From the NCBI GenBank assembly GCA_964388305.1, contig CAYMAA010000007.1, positions 1 to 29,228 of the forward strand: 29,228 bases of DNA, given 5' to 3'. The DNA is from JAJQCI01 sp964388305 (lineage in GTDB: Bacteria > Bacillota > Clostridia > Lachnospirales > CAG-274). Below the pieces are notes generated by a model. It was not told where the DNA came from. It made no database searches and was given only the letters and a program-made list of their open reading frames with translations. The translations under genes were made by a program, and so were the position numbers. Shown here one piece after another: positions 8,043-16,935 of the stretch (the stretch's first letter is position 1; every line of letters begins with the position of its first letter).

Positions 8043-9221
8043 TTATTCACCGCTTATAAGCCTGTAATATTTTTTCAAAACATCTTCGTTTCCGTAATGC
8101 CCCTTTAAAAGCCGCTCCTCATAGCTCTTTCTCAGGCTTCCGTCATTTATAAGCCTTTCAAGTCCCAAAGCTACTCCCTCGGGGGTCATTTCAACAACCA
8201 TACCCTCGTTTTTGCCAAGCTGGTCGTAAACCGTGTTATAATTTGTTGCCAAAACAGCCTTTCCCAAAATTTTAGCCTCGTCCAAAACAATGGACTTCCC
8301 CTCATACCGTGAGGTTTGGGCAACAACAGTACAGTTTTTAATGTAAGGATAAGGATTTGCCCTCTGCCCCAAAAACTCAATGCGGTCATTTACTCCAAGC
8401 TCCGTGCAAAGCTGTTTAAGCTCCCGCTCCAAGCTTCCCGAGCCTATAATAAACCACTTAAAATCGGTGTTTTTTAAAATTGCGGCGGCTCTCACGGCAA
8501 TATCAAAGCCTTTCTGTTCTTCAAGCCTGCCTATGGAAAGAATTATGTTTTTCTCCCCAATGTATTCTTCGGGTAAAAAGTCCTTTGCCATCTTCCTTAT
8601 AAGCTCTTCCGAAATAAGGTTTGGCAAACAGGTAAATTTATTTTTTATTGCGGGAAATTCCTTTTTAAGTATCTCCAAACATTCATCGGAAATGGTAACA
8701 ATCTCATCTAACCTTTCAAAATAAGGCAAATCCCTTTTTGCCTCGTACCCCGTAGAGGAGTAGTCGTTGTGTACCCAGCCTATTTTCCTCTTTGCGTTTA
8801 TTTTGTCAATAACATAGTATATAGGCTCGCCGTGCATAAAAGCAATGGCAGTGTCATATTCCTCCGTCAGTTTGGGAATTACTCTTTTGTAAACCCTCCA
8901 CCTTATCTGACGGGCAAGGTCTGCATTGCCCCTGCTTAAAATCCTTGCCGCCGGTGTAAATAAACCTCTGCTCATTGCCCCCAAAAAAGCCTTGAAACCT
9001 CCAAACATACCCCCAAAGCTTTTTTTGTAGCAATAGTACAGCCTGCCGTCAGGCTCAGGCACATTAACCCACTTTGGCACCTGCCCTAAAAATATGCCTC
9101 TTTTTTCAAATAAAATCAAATCTATGTCATAATATTCGGGAGAAATCATTTGTAAAAGATTAATAAGGCTTTTTTGCGCTCCGCCCTCACCCATACAGTT
9201 AATAACAACGGCAACTCTCAT
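8043..9221 (-). CDS. GT4-family glycosyltransferase
   Basis: A 392-residue GT-B enzyme. I chose the ATG at 9221 because GGAGGGG lies just upstream and the protein then begins MRVAVVINCMGEGGAQKSL, the usual first strand and glycine-rich loop of GT4 (GGAQK or GGAER type). A longer in-frame ATG at 9257 would only add residues that overlap the previous gene. The donor-binding half has ILSIGRLEEQKGFDIAVRAA, then EFLGQRANPYPYIKNC, then SRYEGKSIVLDEAKILGKAV with the E-x7-E motif. It overlaps nothing after this start choice and lies 29 bases downstream of the GT2 gene. It should add one sugar of the EPS repeat unit; donor and acceptor are unknown. Confidence 0.9.
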   Translation of the reverse strand: MRVAVVINCMGEGGAQKSLINLLQMISPEYYDIDLILFEKRGIFLGQVPKWVNVPEPDGRLYYCYKKSFGGMFGGFKAFLGAMSRGLFTPAARILSRGNADLARQIRWRVYKRVIPKLTEEYDTAIAFMHGEPIYYVIDKINAKRKIGWVHNDYSSTGYEAKRDLPYFERLDEIVTISDECLEILKKEFPAIKNKFTCLPNLISEELIRKMAKDFLPEEYIGEKNIILSIGRLEEQKGFDIAVRAAAILKNTDFKWFIIGSGSLERELKQLCTELGVNDRIEFLGQRANPYPYIKNCTVVAQTSRYEGKSIVLDEAKILGKAVLATNYNTVYDQLGKNEGMVVEMTPEGVALGLERLINDGSLRKSYEERLLKGHYGNEDVLKKYYRLISGE

Positions 9222-9250
9222 AAACCCCTCCAAAACACCTGCTTGCGGCA

Positions 9251-10279
9251 TTACCAAAATCTCTTCAGCAAAAAAACCAATTCGTATGCCCTAAGCCTTA
9301 ACAAAATAACCGTCATACGGGAAAACCAACCGTTTACCTCTCTTAAAGGCACATTGTAAATACCCTGTTTTATTCTTTTGTTTTTCATAAGACCCTTAAT
9401 AATTTCCTTCTTCTCTTTTCTTCCAAGCTCACAGCCCTGCCGTGTTATGTTTTGCAGCTCGTATAAAACAACCTCTCCAAACCTTAAATCCGCAAGTCCC
9501 TGCTCACGCTTTCCTTTAATACCTGCTTTTTCAGCAATCCTTTCAAACTCCTCGGCAACGGCAAGTCCAAACCTCGCATATCCTCCGGCATAATACCTTC
9601 TTATGGCGCTTTTGCCCCTTTGCGCATAGTGGTAATATGCCTTTCGGCTAATAGCCATTTTAAAATTATCGGCTCTGTCCGCCTGTAAAACAAACAGCCT
9701 GTCCTCACCCATAGGCTGACTGCCAAACCTAAAGCCGTACCTTTCCAAAAAATCTCTTCTGTATATCCTTACGCAGTGGGTTAAGGGTCTTGTTTTAAAA
9801 AATTCATAAAAGTGACTGCCAACCAAATCCCCTTTTTCAAAAACTCCCTCAATGCCGCAAACCCATGGTCTGCTGCTTAAAACATCGCCTTTTTCGTTTT
9901 GGCTTTCAATATATAAGCCAAACAAAACAATGTCACTTCCCGTTTTTTCCGCAAGCTCTATGTTTTCCTTTAATGTTTCCTTTTCTATATAATCATCGGC
10001 ATCCGCGAAATATACATATTTCCCCTTTGCCTCCTTTAACCCTGCGTTTCTTGCCTGTCCTGCTCCGCAGTTATCCGTATGAATTACCCTGACTCTTTTG
10101 TCTTTGCGTAAAAATTCCTCACATTCTTCTCCCGAGCCGTCATAAGAGCCGTCATCTGCAAGTATAAGCTCAAAATCCGTCATGCTCTGCTCCAGCACGG
10201 AACAAACAGCTCCCCGTAAATACTCTCCCGCATTGAATACAGGCATAATTACACTAACCAAAGGTTTATTTTCTGCCAT
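9251..10279 (-). CDS. GT2-family glycosyltransferase
   Basis: A 342-residue GT-A enzyme of family 2. The N-terminal half is typical: LVSVIMPVFNAGEYLRGAV, ILADDGSYDGSGEEC, NAGLKEAKGKYVYFADADDY with the D-x-D-type metal-binding motif DADD, and later PMGEDRLF, which holds the usual catalytic-base ED pair. The C-terminal part is basic and amphipathic, suggesting association with the inner face of the membrane. GGGAG lies 7 bases before the ATG, and the start overlaps the end of the preceding GT2 gene by 14 bases. It should add one sugar to the lipid-linked EPS precursor; the sugar cannot be assigned. Confidence 0.92.
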   Translation of the reverse strand: MAENKPLVSVIMPVFNAGEYLRGAVCSVLEQSMTDFELILADDGSYDGSGEECEEFLRKDKRVRVIHTDNCGAGQARNAGLKEAKGKYVYFADADDYIEKETLKENIELAEKTGSDIVLFGLYIESQNEKGDVLSSRPWVCGIEGVFEKGDLVGSHFYEFFKTRPLTHCVRIYRRDFLERYGFRFGSQPMGEDRLFVLQADRADNFKMAISRKAYYHYAQRGKSAIRRYYAGGYARFGLAVAEEFERIAEKAGIKGKREQGLADLRFGEVVLYELQNITRQGCELGRKEKKEIIKGLMKNKRIKQGIYNVPLREVNGWFSRMTVILLRLRAYELVFLLKRFW

Positions 10280-11405
10280 AGTCCGTCTCCCAAAACCCTT
10301 TTAACTGCTCTTTAACGCTTTTTATAAAAACAAGCAGCCTTGTGCCAAGCCTTGTACTATACAGCTTTCTTAATATAATCCATCTGAGCCTTTTTATTCT
10401 CAGCCTGCGGTCTATCATTTTAAACTCGCCGTTTTTCATTCTTTCAACAATCCATTTGTTTTCTTTGCTTATAAGTCCGTTAAAACCGTTAAAGCCTGCG
10501 GTTTCCTTAACCCAGTCAAGCTCCCAAAGCTCCTTCAGCCATTCAAGCCTTTTTTCTCTGCTCCATTTGCAGTTTGGATGATAAGCCCCTAACCTTAATG
10601 CCATTTTAATAACATATATAAGGTGACAGTAAAATGCCTGCGCAATACGGCTATTGCTCCATTTTCCGCTTTTAACAGCCTCCGCCTTAATGCTTAAAAC
10701 AAAGTCATTATATTTTTCCGCTATATTTTCACAAAACCTATCCGTTGCGGAATCGTTTCTGCCAACAACCAAATAAACCGTCCTTGTATCCGCAATAATA
10801 CTTTTGGCAAGGCTTTCACAGCAAAAGCTGAATAATGTATCCTCCCCGTAATCAATATGCTCATCAAATAAAATACCCTTTTTATCAATAAGGCTTTTTT
10901 TAAACAGCTTTCCGCAAACATGGCTGAAGTTTTTATCCGCCCACATGGTATGGTTAAAATTTTCAGCCAAATAAATGTCTGTTTCCTTTCCCGAAAAGCC
11001 TTTTACGCTGTAATTGTCATTTAAGCGCTTTGCCTTTTCTCCCCGTTTAATTTCCTCAAAGGCAAATGCCGCAATCTCCGCATCACTGTTAAAATACTCG
11101 CTCATAATGCTAAAAGCATTCGGCGCAAGCATATCGTCCCCGTCCACAAATGTTATCCACTTGCCCCGTGCCGCAGCAATCGCCGCATTTCTCGCAGAGG
11201 ATACACCGCCGTTTGCCTTGTGTATAAGACGAATGTTATCATATATTTCAGCCAGCCTGTCGCAAACCTCGCCGCTGCCGTCCGTTGAGCCGTCATCAAC
11301 AACAATAATCTCCGCATCTCCAACCTGAGCTTCAATGCTTTCAATACATTCCGTCACAAAATCCCTTACATTATAAACACTTACACAAATGCTCAAACAC
11401 GGCAT
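10266..11405 (-). CDS. GT2-family glycosyltransferase, first gene of EPS operon
   Basis: A 379-residue GT-A enzyme of family 2. Motifs in order are LSICVSVYNVRDFVTECI, IIVVDDGSTDGSGEVCD, GGVSSARNAAIAAARGKW, ITFVDGDDML (metal-binding DGDD) and DYGEDTLFSF (catalytic-base region). The tail from about residue 280 is strongly basic and Trp-rich. The ATG is preceded by GGGGGAG. The gene lies about 35 bases downstream of a consensus promoter and is the first of eight closely packed genes ending at 1465. It resembles wall-teichoic and capsule-type transferases, but substrate specificity is not visible. No initiating phosphoglycosyltransferase precedes it here. Confidence 0.92.
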   Translation of the reverse strand: MPCLSICVSVYNVRDFVTECIESIEAQVGDAEIIVVDDGSTDGSGEVCDRLAEIYDNIRLIHKANGGVSSARNAAIAAARGKWITFVDGDDMLAPNAFSIMSEYFNSDAEIAAFAFEEIKRGEKAKRLNDNYSVKGFSGKETDIYLAENFNHTMWADKNFSHVCGKLFKKSLIDKKGILFDEHIDYGEDTLFSFCCESLAKSIIADTRTVYLVVGRNDSATDRFCENIAEKYNDFVLSIKAEAVKSGKWSNSRIAQAFYCHLIYVIKMALRLGAYHPNCKWSREKRLEWLKELWELDWVKETAGFNGFNGLISKENKWIVERMKNGEFKMIDRRLRIKRLRWIILRKLYSTRLGTRLLVFIKSVKEQLKGFWETDYGRK

Positions 11406-11441
11406 AAAACTCCCCCTTAACCTGTTTAATATGCCTATTTA

Positions 11442-11470
11442 ATTATACACTAGCCAAAAAGCTTTGTCAA
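11442..11470 (-). promoter_or_regulatory. Consensus promoter of the EPS operon
   Basis: On the minus strand TTGACA (11465-11470) and TATAAT (11442-11447) are separated by exactly 17 bases, a perfect sigma-A promoter. It sits between the terminator of the upstream GGDEF-EAL gene and the first GT2 start at 11405, so the EPS operon has its own strong start. No operator-like palindrome is obvious around it. Confidence 0.85.
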
Positions 11471-11484
11471 CGGCTTATGAACGA

Positions 11485-11513
11485 TAAAAAACTGCGACGA
11501 ACCGCCGCAGTTT
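11485..11513 (-). terminator. Intrinsic terminator of the GGDEF-EAL gene
   Basis: AAACTGCG and CGCAGTTT form an 8-bp stem with a 9-base loop, followed on the minus strand by a run of T. It lies 12 bases after the stop codon at 11525 and just before the EPS promoter, separating the two transcription units. Confidence 0.8.
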
Positions 11514-11524
11514 GATAAAACAGC

Positions 11525-14383
11525 TTATATTTTAGCTTCTGTTTTTGTGCCGTCAATATCCGTAACAAGCTCATACGCCCAAATATCGCCGCTTTCTTCA
11601 TCTCTGAAAAGATAAAGTATAATTCTCATCCAAACCTCTTTTCCGTTGTAATATCTCTTGTATTCAATGGATTTTGCCAAGTCAAGCTCATTAAACTCGC
11701 TTATAAGCCTTTCCCTGTTCATAAAGGTTAAATACTTCTCCCTATATTCGGGCAGAATAAAGTTATCCGCCAAATGCTTTGTGCATTCGTCAAAATTCAA
11801 GCTGTCCAAGCCTGTTTCCGCATTCCAGCGTTTAATGCTCCTGTTTTTAATAACAGTATTTTTTGTAAGATTTATGGTAAAGCTGTATTCTCCCAATTTT
11901 TTCAGAATATCGTGTAAATGCCTGCTGCGTTTTTCAGCGGCATTCTCATTTCTGAAGTCCCTGTCATCATCTCTGACATAAAGCATTACTATCTGATTTT
12001 CGTCGGAATAGTCCATACTTGGAGTTAATTCCAATGTAACCCAGCTGTAGCTGCCGTTTATAAGCCTTCTGTAATGACACACTGCGCTTTCGTCCGTGCT
12101 TTTAAAATATTCTTTCAAATATTCCAAATTTGTAAAAGCTCTGTATCTGTCCTCATCATCCTTATAAACATTGCCCTTATCCGCAAACTCCTTAAACCAC
12201 TCGGACAGACTTCCGCCGTTTTTTGCGTTATAACCGAACTCATTTAAGTCGCTGTGTATAATTTCGTAGGTATCCGTTGTTAAATTTACTTTAAGAATTT
12301 TGTGATGCGAGCTGTAAACAAGCTTTAAAGCGTCCTCCATATTGCTTGCGTCGCTGTCTGCCACCTTCCAGCTGAAAAGCACCCATGGCTCGTCCTCTCT
12401 GAAGCCTTGGGGAATTGTCACCTCAAAAACAACCCATTCGTACTCTTTATCTAACTTATATCTTATAACGTATCTTATTCTGTACTTTTCGTCCTTAATG
12501 TGTTCCTTAATATTTTCAATACTGCTTGCCTTTAAATATCCCTCAACATCATCGGGGTGAATTACTCCGTTGTCTACAAATCTTTTAATATATTCGCTTA
12601 TTGTATTAGCCGGAGGATTGTTGATTTTATCGTGAGCAAAATTATTTTTAATAAGATAATATTCTCCCGTTTGTAAATTAACCTCCGCCGCCTTTATAAA
12701 GTAATCTGTAATTTCTTTAAGATAAGACTTTACAAGCTGCCTTTTTTTAAGCTTTAAATATTCCACGTTATCCTTGTCGGAAACAAGCTTTTCATAGTTT
12801 TCTATAGGCATAGGTCTGTAAAAATAATATCCCTGACCGTATTCACAGCCAAGCATTGTTAAAATTTCAGACTGCCTTTCCGTTTCAATCCCCTCGGAGA
12901 TTGTCGGCAGCTTAATTTGATGAGCCATTTCCAAAATAGATGTAATAATACTTACGCCTCTTTCCAAATTATCCTCATCAAAGTCCAAAAACTTCATATC
13001 AAGCTTCAGCATATCCGCATGAGCGTCTTTAAGCATATTAAGGGAAGAATATCCGCTTCCGAAATCATCTATAAGCACGCTGAAACCCGCTTTTCTGAAG
13101 CCCTCCTCCGTATCCTTAATAATATCCTCATTTTCTATGTAGGCGCTTTCGGTAATTTCAACCTCAACATATCTTGGCGGCAGCTGATACTTTCTTGCGA
13201 GAGCCGAAAAATACTCAACCACGTCCATTCTGTAAATATCAACACGGCTTACATTAACGGATATGGGCAGCGGCTCCATACCGTCATCTATCCATTTGCG
13301 CAGTGTCTTGAAAACCTCTTCCCAAACATATTTATCCAAATTTACAATATATCCGTTCTGTTCAAGAACCGGTATAAACTTGCCCGGAGCAATAAGTCCC
13401 TTTTTCGGGTGAAGCCATCTTACAAGGGCCTCCGCCCCCACAATTTTGCCTGTTTTAATATTGCATTTCGGCTGTAAATAAAATGTAAATTCTCCGTTTT
13501 CAATTCCTCTCTGAACCTCGGGCATAAGCTTCAGCTCGTTTTCAAGGCTTTGAATAAGGCTTGCGTTAAACCAGCAAATCTGAGACTCAGGGCTTCCTAT
13601 AACACGGCTTGCCGCAATTACGGCATTGTCGTACATATCTCCAACGTGCATTTCCTTATTGTTTATAATATATCCGCCAAATACGGGTCTGAAGTTGTCC
13701 ACTCCCTCAAAATTTTTGAATACATCTGTCAGTCCCTTGCTTATGTATTCGTAAATCGCTTTGTCGTATTTTAATACTACGGAAAAATTATCTCCGCCCA
13801 AATACCCCGAAAGGGTTTTAAGCCTCTCGTCTGTTTCCTTTAAAAATTTAGCCGTTGCTTTAAGCAGCCTGTCCCCTGCGGCTCTTCCGTACCACTTGTT
13901 AAAAAAACTGAAATGCTCAATATCTATTGCCAAAATGCAGTATTGCCCTTCATCGGCATGAATATACTCCTGCACCTTTTTAAAGTAGGGCCGCCTTCTC
14001 CAAAGTCCCGTAAGGGCATCAATCTGAGGCTCATTAAGGGCAGCCGCCTTAACCTCCGTGCTTCCGTCGGTCTTTGCTTTTTCATTGCTTACGCCCTTAA
14101 TCATAATAACATTACACTCGCCCCTGTCCGGCACATTAACGGTTCCATGGCTCACGTTGCACCATTCGCACAATGTTTTGTTAAACAAAACGGAATCGTT
14201 AAATTTACTATGGCTGATTGGGCAGTTATGACAGGGAGCGTCCTCACCGCAAAAGCACTCATAGCAAAAATCCCCCACCTTAACAGACGGAAACAAATCC
14301 GCAAGCCTTTCGCTGAAACAAACTATTCTGTAGCTTTTATCCGTAACATATACTAAATTAACCTTTTCAGAGTTATCAGCCAT
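11525..14383 (-). CDS. Cys-rich/GGDEF/EAL c-di-GMP protein with three C-terminal repeats
   Basis: A 952-residue soluble protein. Residues 1-100 are a PAS-like sensor segment with clustered cysteines (CYECFC, CHNCP, CEWC), suggesting metal, Fe-S or redox sensing. Residues about 120-280 are a GGDEF domain with GGDNF at 196-200; the fourth signature residue is Asn instead of Glu and the FK of D-x-D-x-F-K is FS, so cyclase activity is doubtful. Residues about 285-540 are an EAL domain with a complete motif set: EALVRW (318-323), NVSR, EITES, DDFGSGYSS, KLD, EGIET and QGYYF; phosphodiesterase activity is likely. From about 555 to 950 three related modules of about 130 residues follow, each ending in a WV/WM aromatic strand (YEWVVFEV, YSWVTLEL, EVWMRIIL). 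GAGGGTG precedes the ATG. It has its own promoter and terminator and lies immediately upstream of the EPS operon. Confidence 0.92.
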   Translation of the reverse strand: MADNSEKVNLVYVTDKSYRIVCFSERLADLFPSVKVGDFCYECFCGEDAPCHNCPISHSKFNDSVLFNKTLCEWCNVSHGTVNVPDRGECNVIMIKGVSNEKAKTDGSTEVKAAALNEPQIDALTGLWRRRPYFKKVQEYIHADEGQYCILAIDIEHFSFFNKWYGRAAGDRLLKATAKFLKETDERLKTLSGYLGGDNFSVVLKYDKAIYEYISKGLTDVFKNFEGVDNFRPVFGGYIINNKEMHVGDMYDNAVIAASRVIGSPESQICWFNASLIQSLENELKLMPEVQRGIENGEFTFYLQPKCNIKTGKIVGAEALVRWLHPKKGLIAPGKFIPVLEQNGYIVNLDKYVWEEVFKTLRKWIDDGMEPLPISVNVSRVDIYRMDVVEYFSALARKYQLPPRYVEVEITESAYIENEDIIKDTEEGFRKAGFSVLIDDFGSGYSSLNMLKDAHADMLKLDMKFLDFDEDNLERGVSIITSILEMAHQIKLPTISEGIETERQSEILTMLGCEYGQGYYFYRPMPIENYEKLVSDKDNVEYLKLKKRQLVKSYLKEITDYFIKAAEVNLQTGEYYLIKNNFAHDKINNPPANTISEYIKRFVDNGVIHPDDVEGYLKASSIENIKEHIKDEKYRIRYVIRYKLDKEYEWVVFEVTIPQGFREDEPWVLFSWKVADSDASNMEDALKLVYSSHHKILKVNLTTDTYEIIHSDLNEFGYNAKNGGSLSEWFKEFADKGNVYKDDEDRYRAFTNLEYLKEYFKSTDESAVCHYRRLINGSYSWVTLELTPSMDYSDENQIVMLYVRDDDRDFRNENAAEKRSRHLHDILKKLGEYSFTINLTKNTVIKNRSIKRWNAETGLDSLNFDECTKHLADNFILPEYREKYLTFMNRERLISEFNELDLAKSIEYKRYYNGKEVWMRIILYLFRDEESGDIWAYELVTDIDGTKTEAKI

Positions 14384-14434
14384 AAAATCACCCTCGGCAA
14401 ATTAACTAATGAACATAAACCACTTAATATTATT

Positions 14435-14463
14435 ATTATAACAAATATCACCAAAATTGTCTA
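14435..14463 (-). promoter_or_regulatory. Promoter of the GGDEF-EAL gene
   Basis: On the minus strand TAGACA (14458-14463) and TATAAT (14435-14440) are separated by 17 bases, about 50 bases before the start codon at 14383. The stretch from 14464 to 14554 is very AT-rich; it holds only a weak GGTG-TTT-CACC hairpin, so termination of the preceding Lon-like gene is uncertain. Confidence 0.7.
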
Positions 14464-14554
14464 TACTTTTATTAATAAAAAAAAATAATTTTTTTATTAT
14501 ATATTATGGTGAAACACCGGCTAAAATGTAACTGAAAAAATATATATGCGCCCT

Positions 14555-16900
14555 TTATTCCTCCTTGCTTTTTTTATAATAGCTTTTCAGCTTTTCAAAT
14601 GCTCTGTTTTTTACCTCACAGGCTTTAAGTCCCGTCAGCAGCTCTATTCCCTCATCAACGCTTTCAATGGCATATATATGAAATTTCCCCTCTTTCACCG
14701 CATCAATAACATCATCTCTCAAAACAAGCTCCTTAATGTTATGCTTTGGTATAATAACCCCCTGCTCTCCGTTTAAGCCTTTCCTTTTGCAAACATCGTA
14801 AAATCCCTCAACCTTGTAGGTAACTCCGCCAATAGGCTGAATTTCCCCAAACTGATTAATACTTCCCGTAACGGCAAAATTTTGCTTTATACCCACATCG
14901 GCAAGGCTTGAAAGAATTGCGTAAGCCTCTGCGGAAGATGCGGAATCTCCGTCAACTCCTCCGTAGTTTTGTTCAAAACAAAGCCTGCAGCTAAAGCTTA
15001 AGGGAAACTCCCCTGCAAACTCTCTGCCGATGTAACCTCCAAGCACCATAACACCCTTTGTGTGAATTTCCCCCGAAAGCTTGCTTTCCTTTTCAATATT
15101 AATAACTCCCGCCTTGCCCATATATGTGCTTGCTGTTATGCGTGAGGGTCTGCCAAATGTGTTTCCGTAAGCCTCTATAACGGAAAGTCCGTTTATCTGA
15201 CCTGCCTTGCTGCCGCAAACATCTATAAGCATATCCCCCTCTTCAAACATTTCGTCCAACTTATCCTCATATATGGAAATACGCCTTTTTATACCGAAAA
15301 CAGCTTTTTTAATATGCTCTGCCGATATACTGCCGCTGTTGTCCTCCGCTGCGTAAGCGTCTGCCTCTGTAATAATATCGTTGATTTTCGCAAACTCACT
15401 GCTCAGCTTGTCTTTTCTTCCGCAAAGCCTTTTTGATGCCTTTATAAGCTCTCCCGCAGCGCTCATATCAATGGGTTTTGTATCGTTTTCATTGTGATAA
15501 TTTTTTAAATATCCCACAAATTTTCCCAAATTTTCCCTGCTGTCATTCATTTCATAATCAAAAAATGCGGAAATTTTAAACAATTTGTCCGTATCATCAT
15601 CATAAGCCTTTAAAAGCTCATAATAATACCCCGAGCATACCATAATAATTTTTCCGTTAAATTTAACAGGCTCAGGCTTTAATGTTGTTAAAGATACCCC
15701 CGAAAACTGATAGTCCTTAACAGGCTCTATGGCAATCTCTCCCGTTTTTAAAACCTTTTTAATCGTTTCCCAAACAAAAGGCGATGCAAGCACGTCGCTG
15801 AGCTGCAATATAATATACCCTCCGTTTGCCTTGTGCAGTAAGCCGGGCATAATTTTTGTGTAGTCCGTTACATAATTTCCGTATTCGTTGTCAAACTCCA
15901 CTTCTCCGGCAAGTCCGCAATAGTTCGGGTTGTAGCAGGTTATAACAGGCGCGCCCTCCATACCCTCATTGTCCACAAACAGATTTACCTCATAGTTTCT
16001 GAGAGCCTCGTCATTGCCCTTTTTTTGTGTCCACGGCATTATTGCCGCCATCATATCCTCTCCATCGTCACTGTCAACATCGGAAAAAAGATCTATATTT
16101 GCCAAAATATCCTCTTTCAGATTTACAAGATATTCCGTAACCCTGGGGTTATCTACATATTTTTCCTGCAAAGGCGAAAAATACCTGCCTACGGTAAACA
16201 GTCCCATATTGTATTCCATATCGTCAATTTCTTTTTTAATTTCCCCCTCGGCTTCCTTAATTTCCTTAATATATTCATCGGCGGATTCTATAATAGCGTC
16301 GCTCTTTTTTGTAAAGCTGTCCCTTTCCTCTTTGTCAAGACAGTCATATTCCTCGTCACTTATTACCTTTCCGTCAATAATAGGCGTAAATTTTAGTCCG
16401 CCGTTTTCATTTTTAACGGAAAACCCCTGCTCTCTGGCATTGTCGCTTATCTGCTTAACAGCGTTCTCCCGTCTGTTTTGAATTTCCTTTAAAAGCAGCT
16501 CCTTTTCACTTTCATATTGTACCGAGGTATATGCCTTTGGCAGCTCCACGGTAAGAGTGTGTATAAGCTCGCTTATTTCGTTTTTAAACTCTCTTCCGCC
16601 TCCTGCCTTAAAGCTTAAAAGCATAGGCTCTTTTGGCTTTTTAAAATTGTATACATAGCAAATGTCCTCCGGCACAGCCTCCTTTGCCGCCGCCTCCTCA
16701 GCCAGCTTTTTTGCAAAAGCGGTTCTTCCGCAGCCGCTTTTTCCTACAGTTAATATGTTGTAGCCTTTTCTTTTTATTTTAAGTCCCAAGCTTATAGCCT
16801 CAATAGCTCGCTCCTGCCCAATGGCATCTTCGCTGAAGTTATCCTCCAAATTGCTTATGTCGCTGTCATAGCACAGCTCATTATATTCTATCTCTCTCAT
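14555..16900 (-). CDS. Lon-like ATP-dependent protease (COG1067/AAA_32 type)
   Basis: A 781-residue cytoplasmic AAA+ protease. The N-terminal region has the modified Walker A GKSGCGRTA near residue 58, with Arg at the usual Lys position, a substitution I recall as common in this Lon-like family. A helical, charged insertion covers about residues 120-230. Later ATPase-core segments include LHKANGGYIILQLSDVL. The C-terminal S16 peptidase domain has the catalytic Ser in VDGDSASSAEAYAIL and the catalytic Lys in GGVTYKVEGFYDV, preceded by the family hallmark VTGSINQFGEIQPIGG. GAGGTG is 7 bases before the ATG. It is the last gene of the run that contains tsaE and tsaB-rimI, 35 bases after the latter. 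Substrates are unknown; protein quality control is the general family role. Confidence 0.9.
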   Translation of the reverse strand: MREIEYNELCYDSDISNLEDNFSEDAIGQERAIEAISLGLKIKRKGYNILTVGKSGCGRTAFAKKLAEEAAAKEAVPEDICYVYNFKKPKEPMLLSFKAGGGREFKNEISELIHTLTVELPKAYTSVQYESEKELLLKEIQNRRENAVKQISDNAREQGFSVKNENGGLKFTPIIDGKVISDEEYDCLDKEERDSFTKKSDAIIESADEYIKEIKEAEGEIKKEIDDMEYNMGLFTVGRYFSPLQEKYVDNPRVTEYLVNLKEDILANIDLFSDVDSDDGEDMMAAIMPWTQKKGNDEALRNYEVNLFVDNEGMEGAPVITCYNPNYCGLAGEVEFDNEYGNYVTDYTKIMPGLLHKANGGYIILQLSDVLASPFVWETIKKVLKTGEIAIEPVKDYQFSGVSLTTLKPEPVKFNGKIIMVCSGYYYELLKAYDDDTDKLFKISAFFDYEMNDSRENLGKFVGYLKNYHNENDTKPIDMSAAGELIKASKRLCGRKDKLSSEFAKINDIITEADAYAAEDNSGSISAEHIKKAVFGIKRRISIYEDKLDEMFEEGDMLIDVCGSKAGQINGLSVIEAYGNTFGRPSRITASTYMGKAGVINIEKESKLSGEIHTKGVMVLGGYIGREFAGEFPLSFSCRLCFEQNYGGVDGDSASSAEAYAILSSLADVGIKQNFAVTGSINQFGEIQPIGGVTYKVEGFYDVCKRKGLNGEQGVIIPKHNIKELVLRDDVIDAVKEGKFHIYAIESVDEGIELLTGLKACEVKNRAFEKLKSYYKKSKEE

Positions 16901-16935
16901 ATAAAATCACCTCATTCCGATTAACTCGGCTTTGC

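Noticed and set aside
12917..13477. A 186-residue plus-strand frame
   Set aside because: It is antisense to the EAL domain, whose motifs are fully conserved in the opposite frame.
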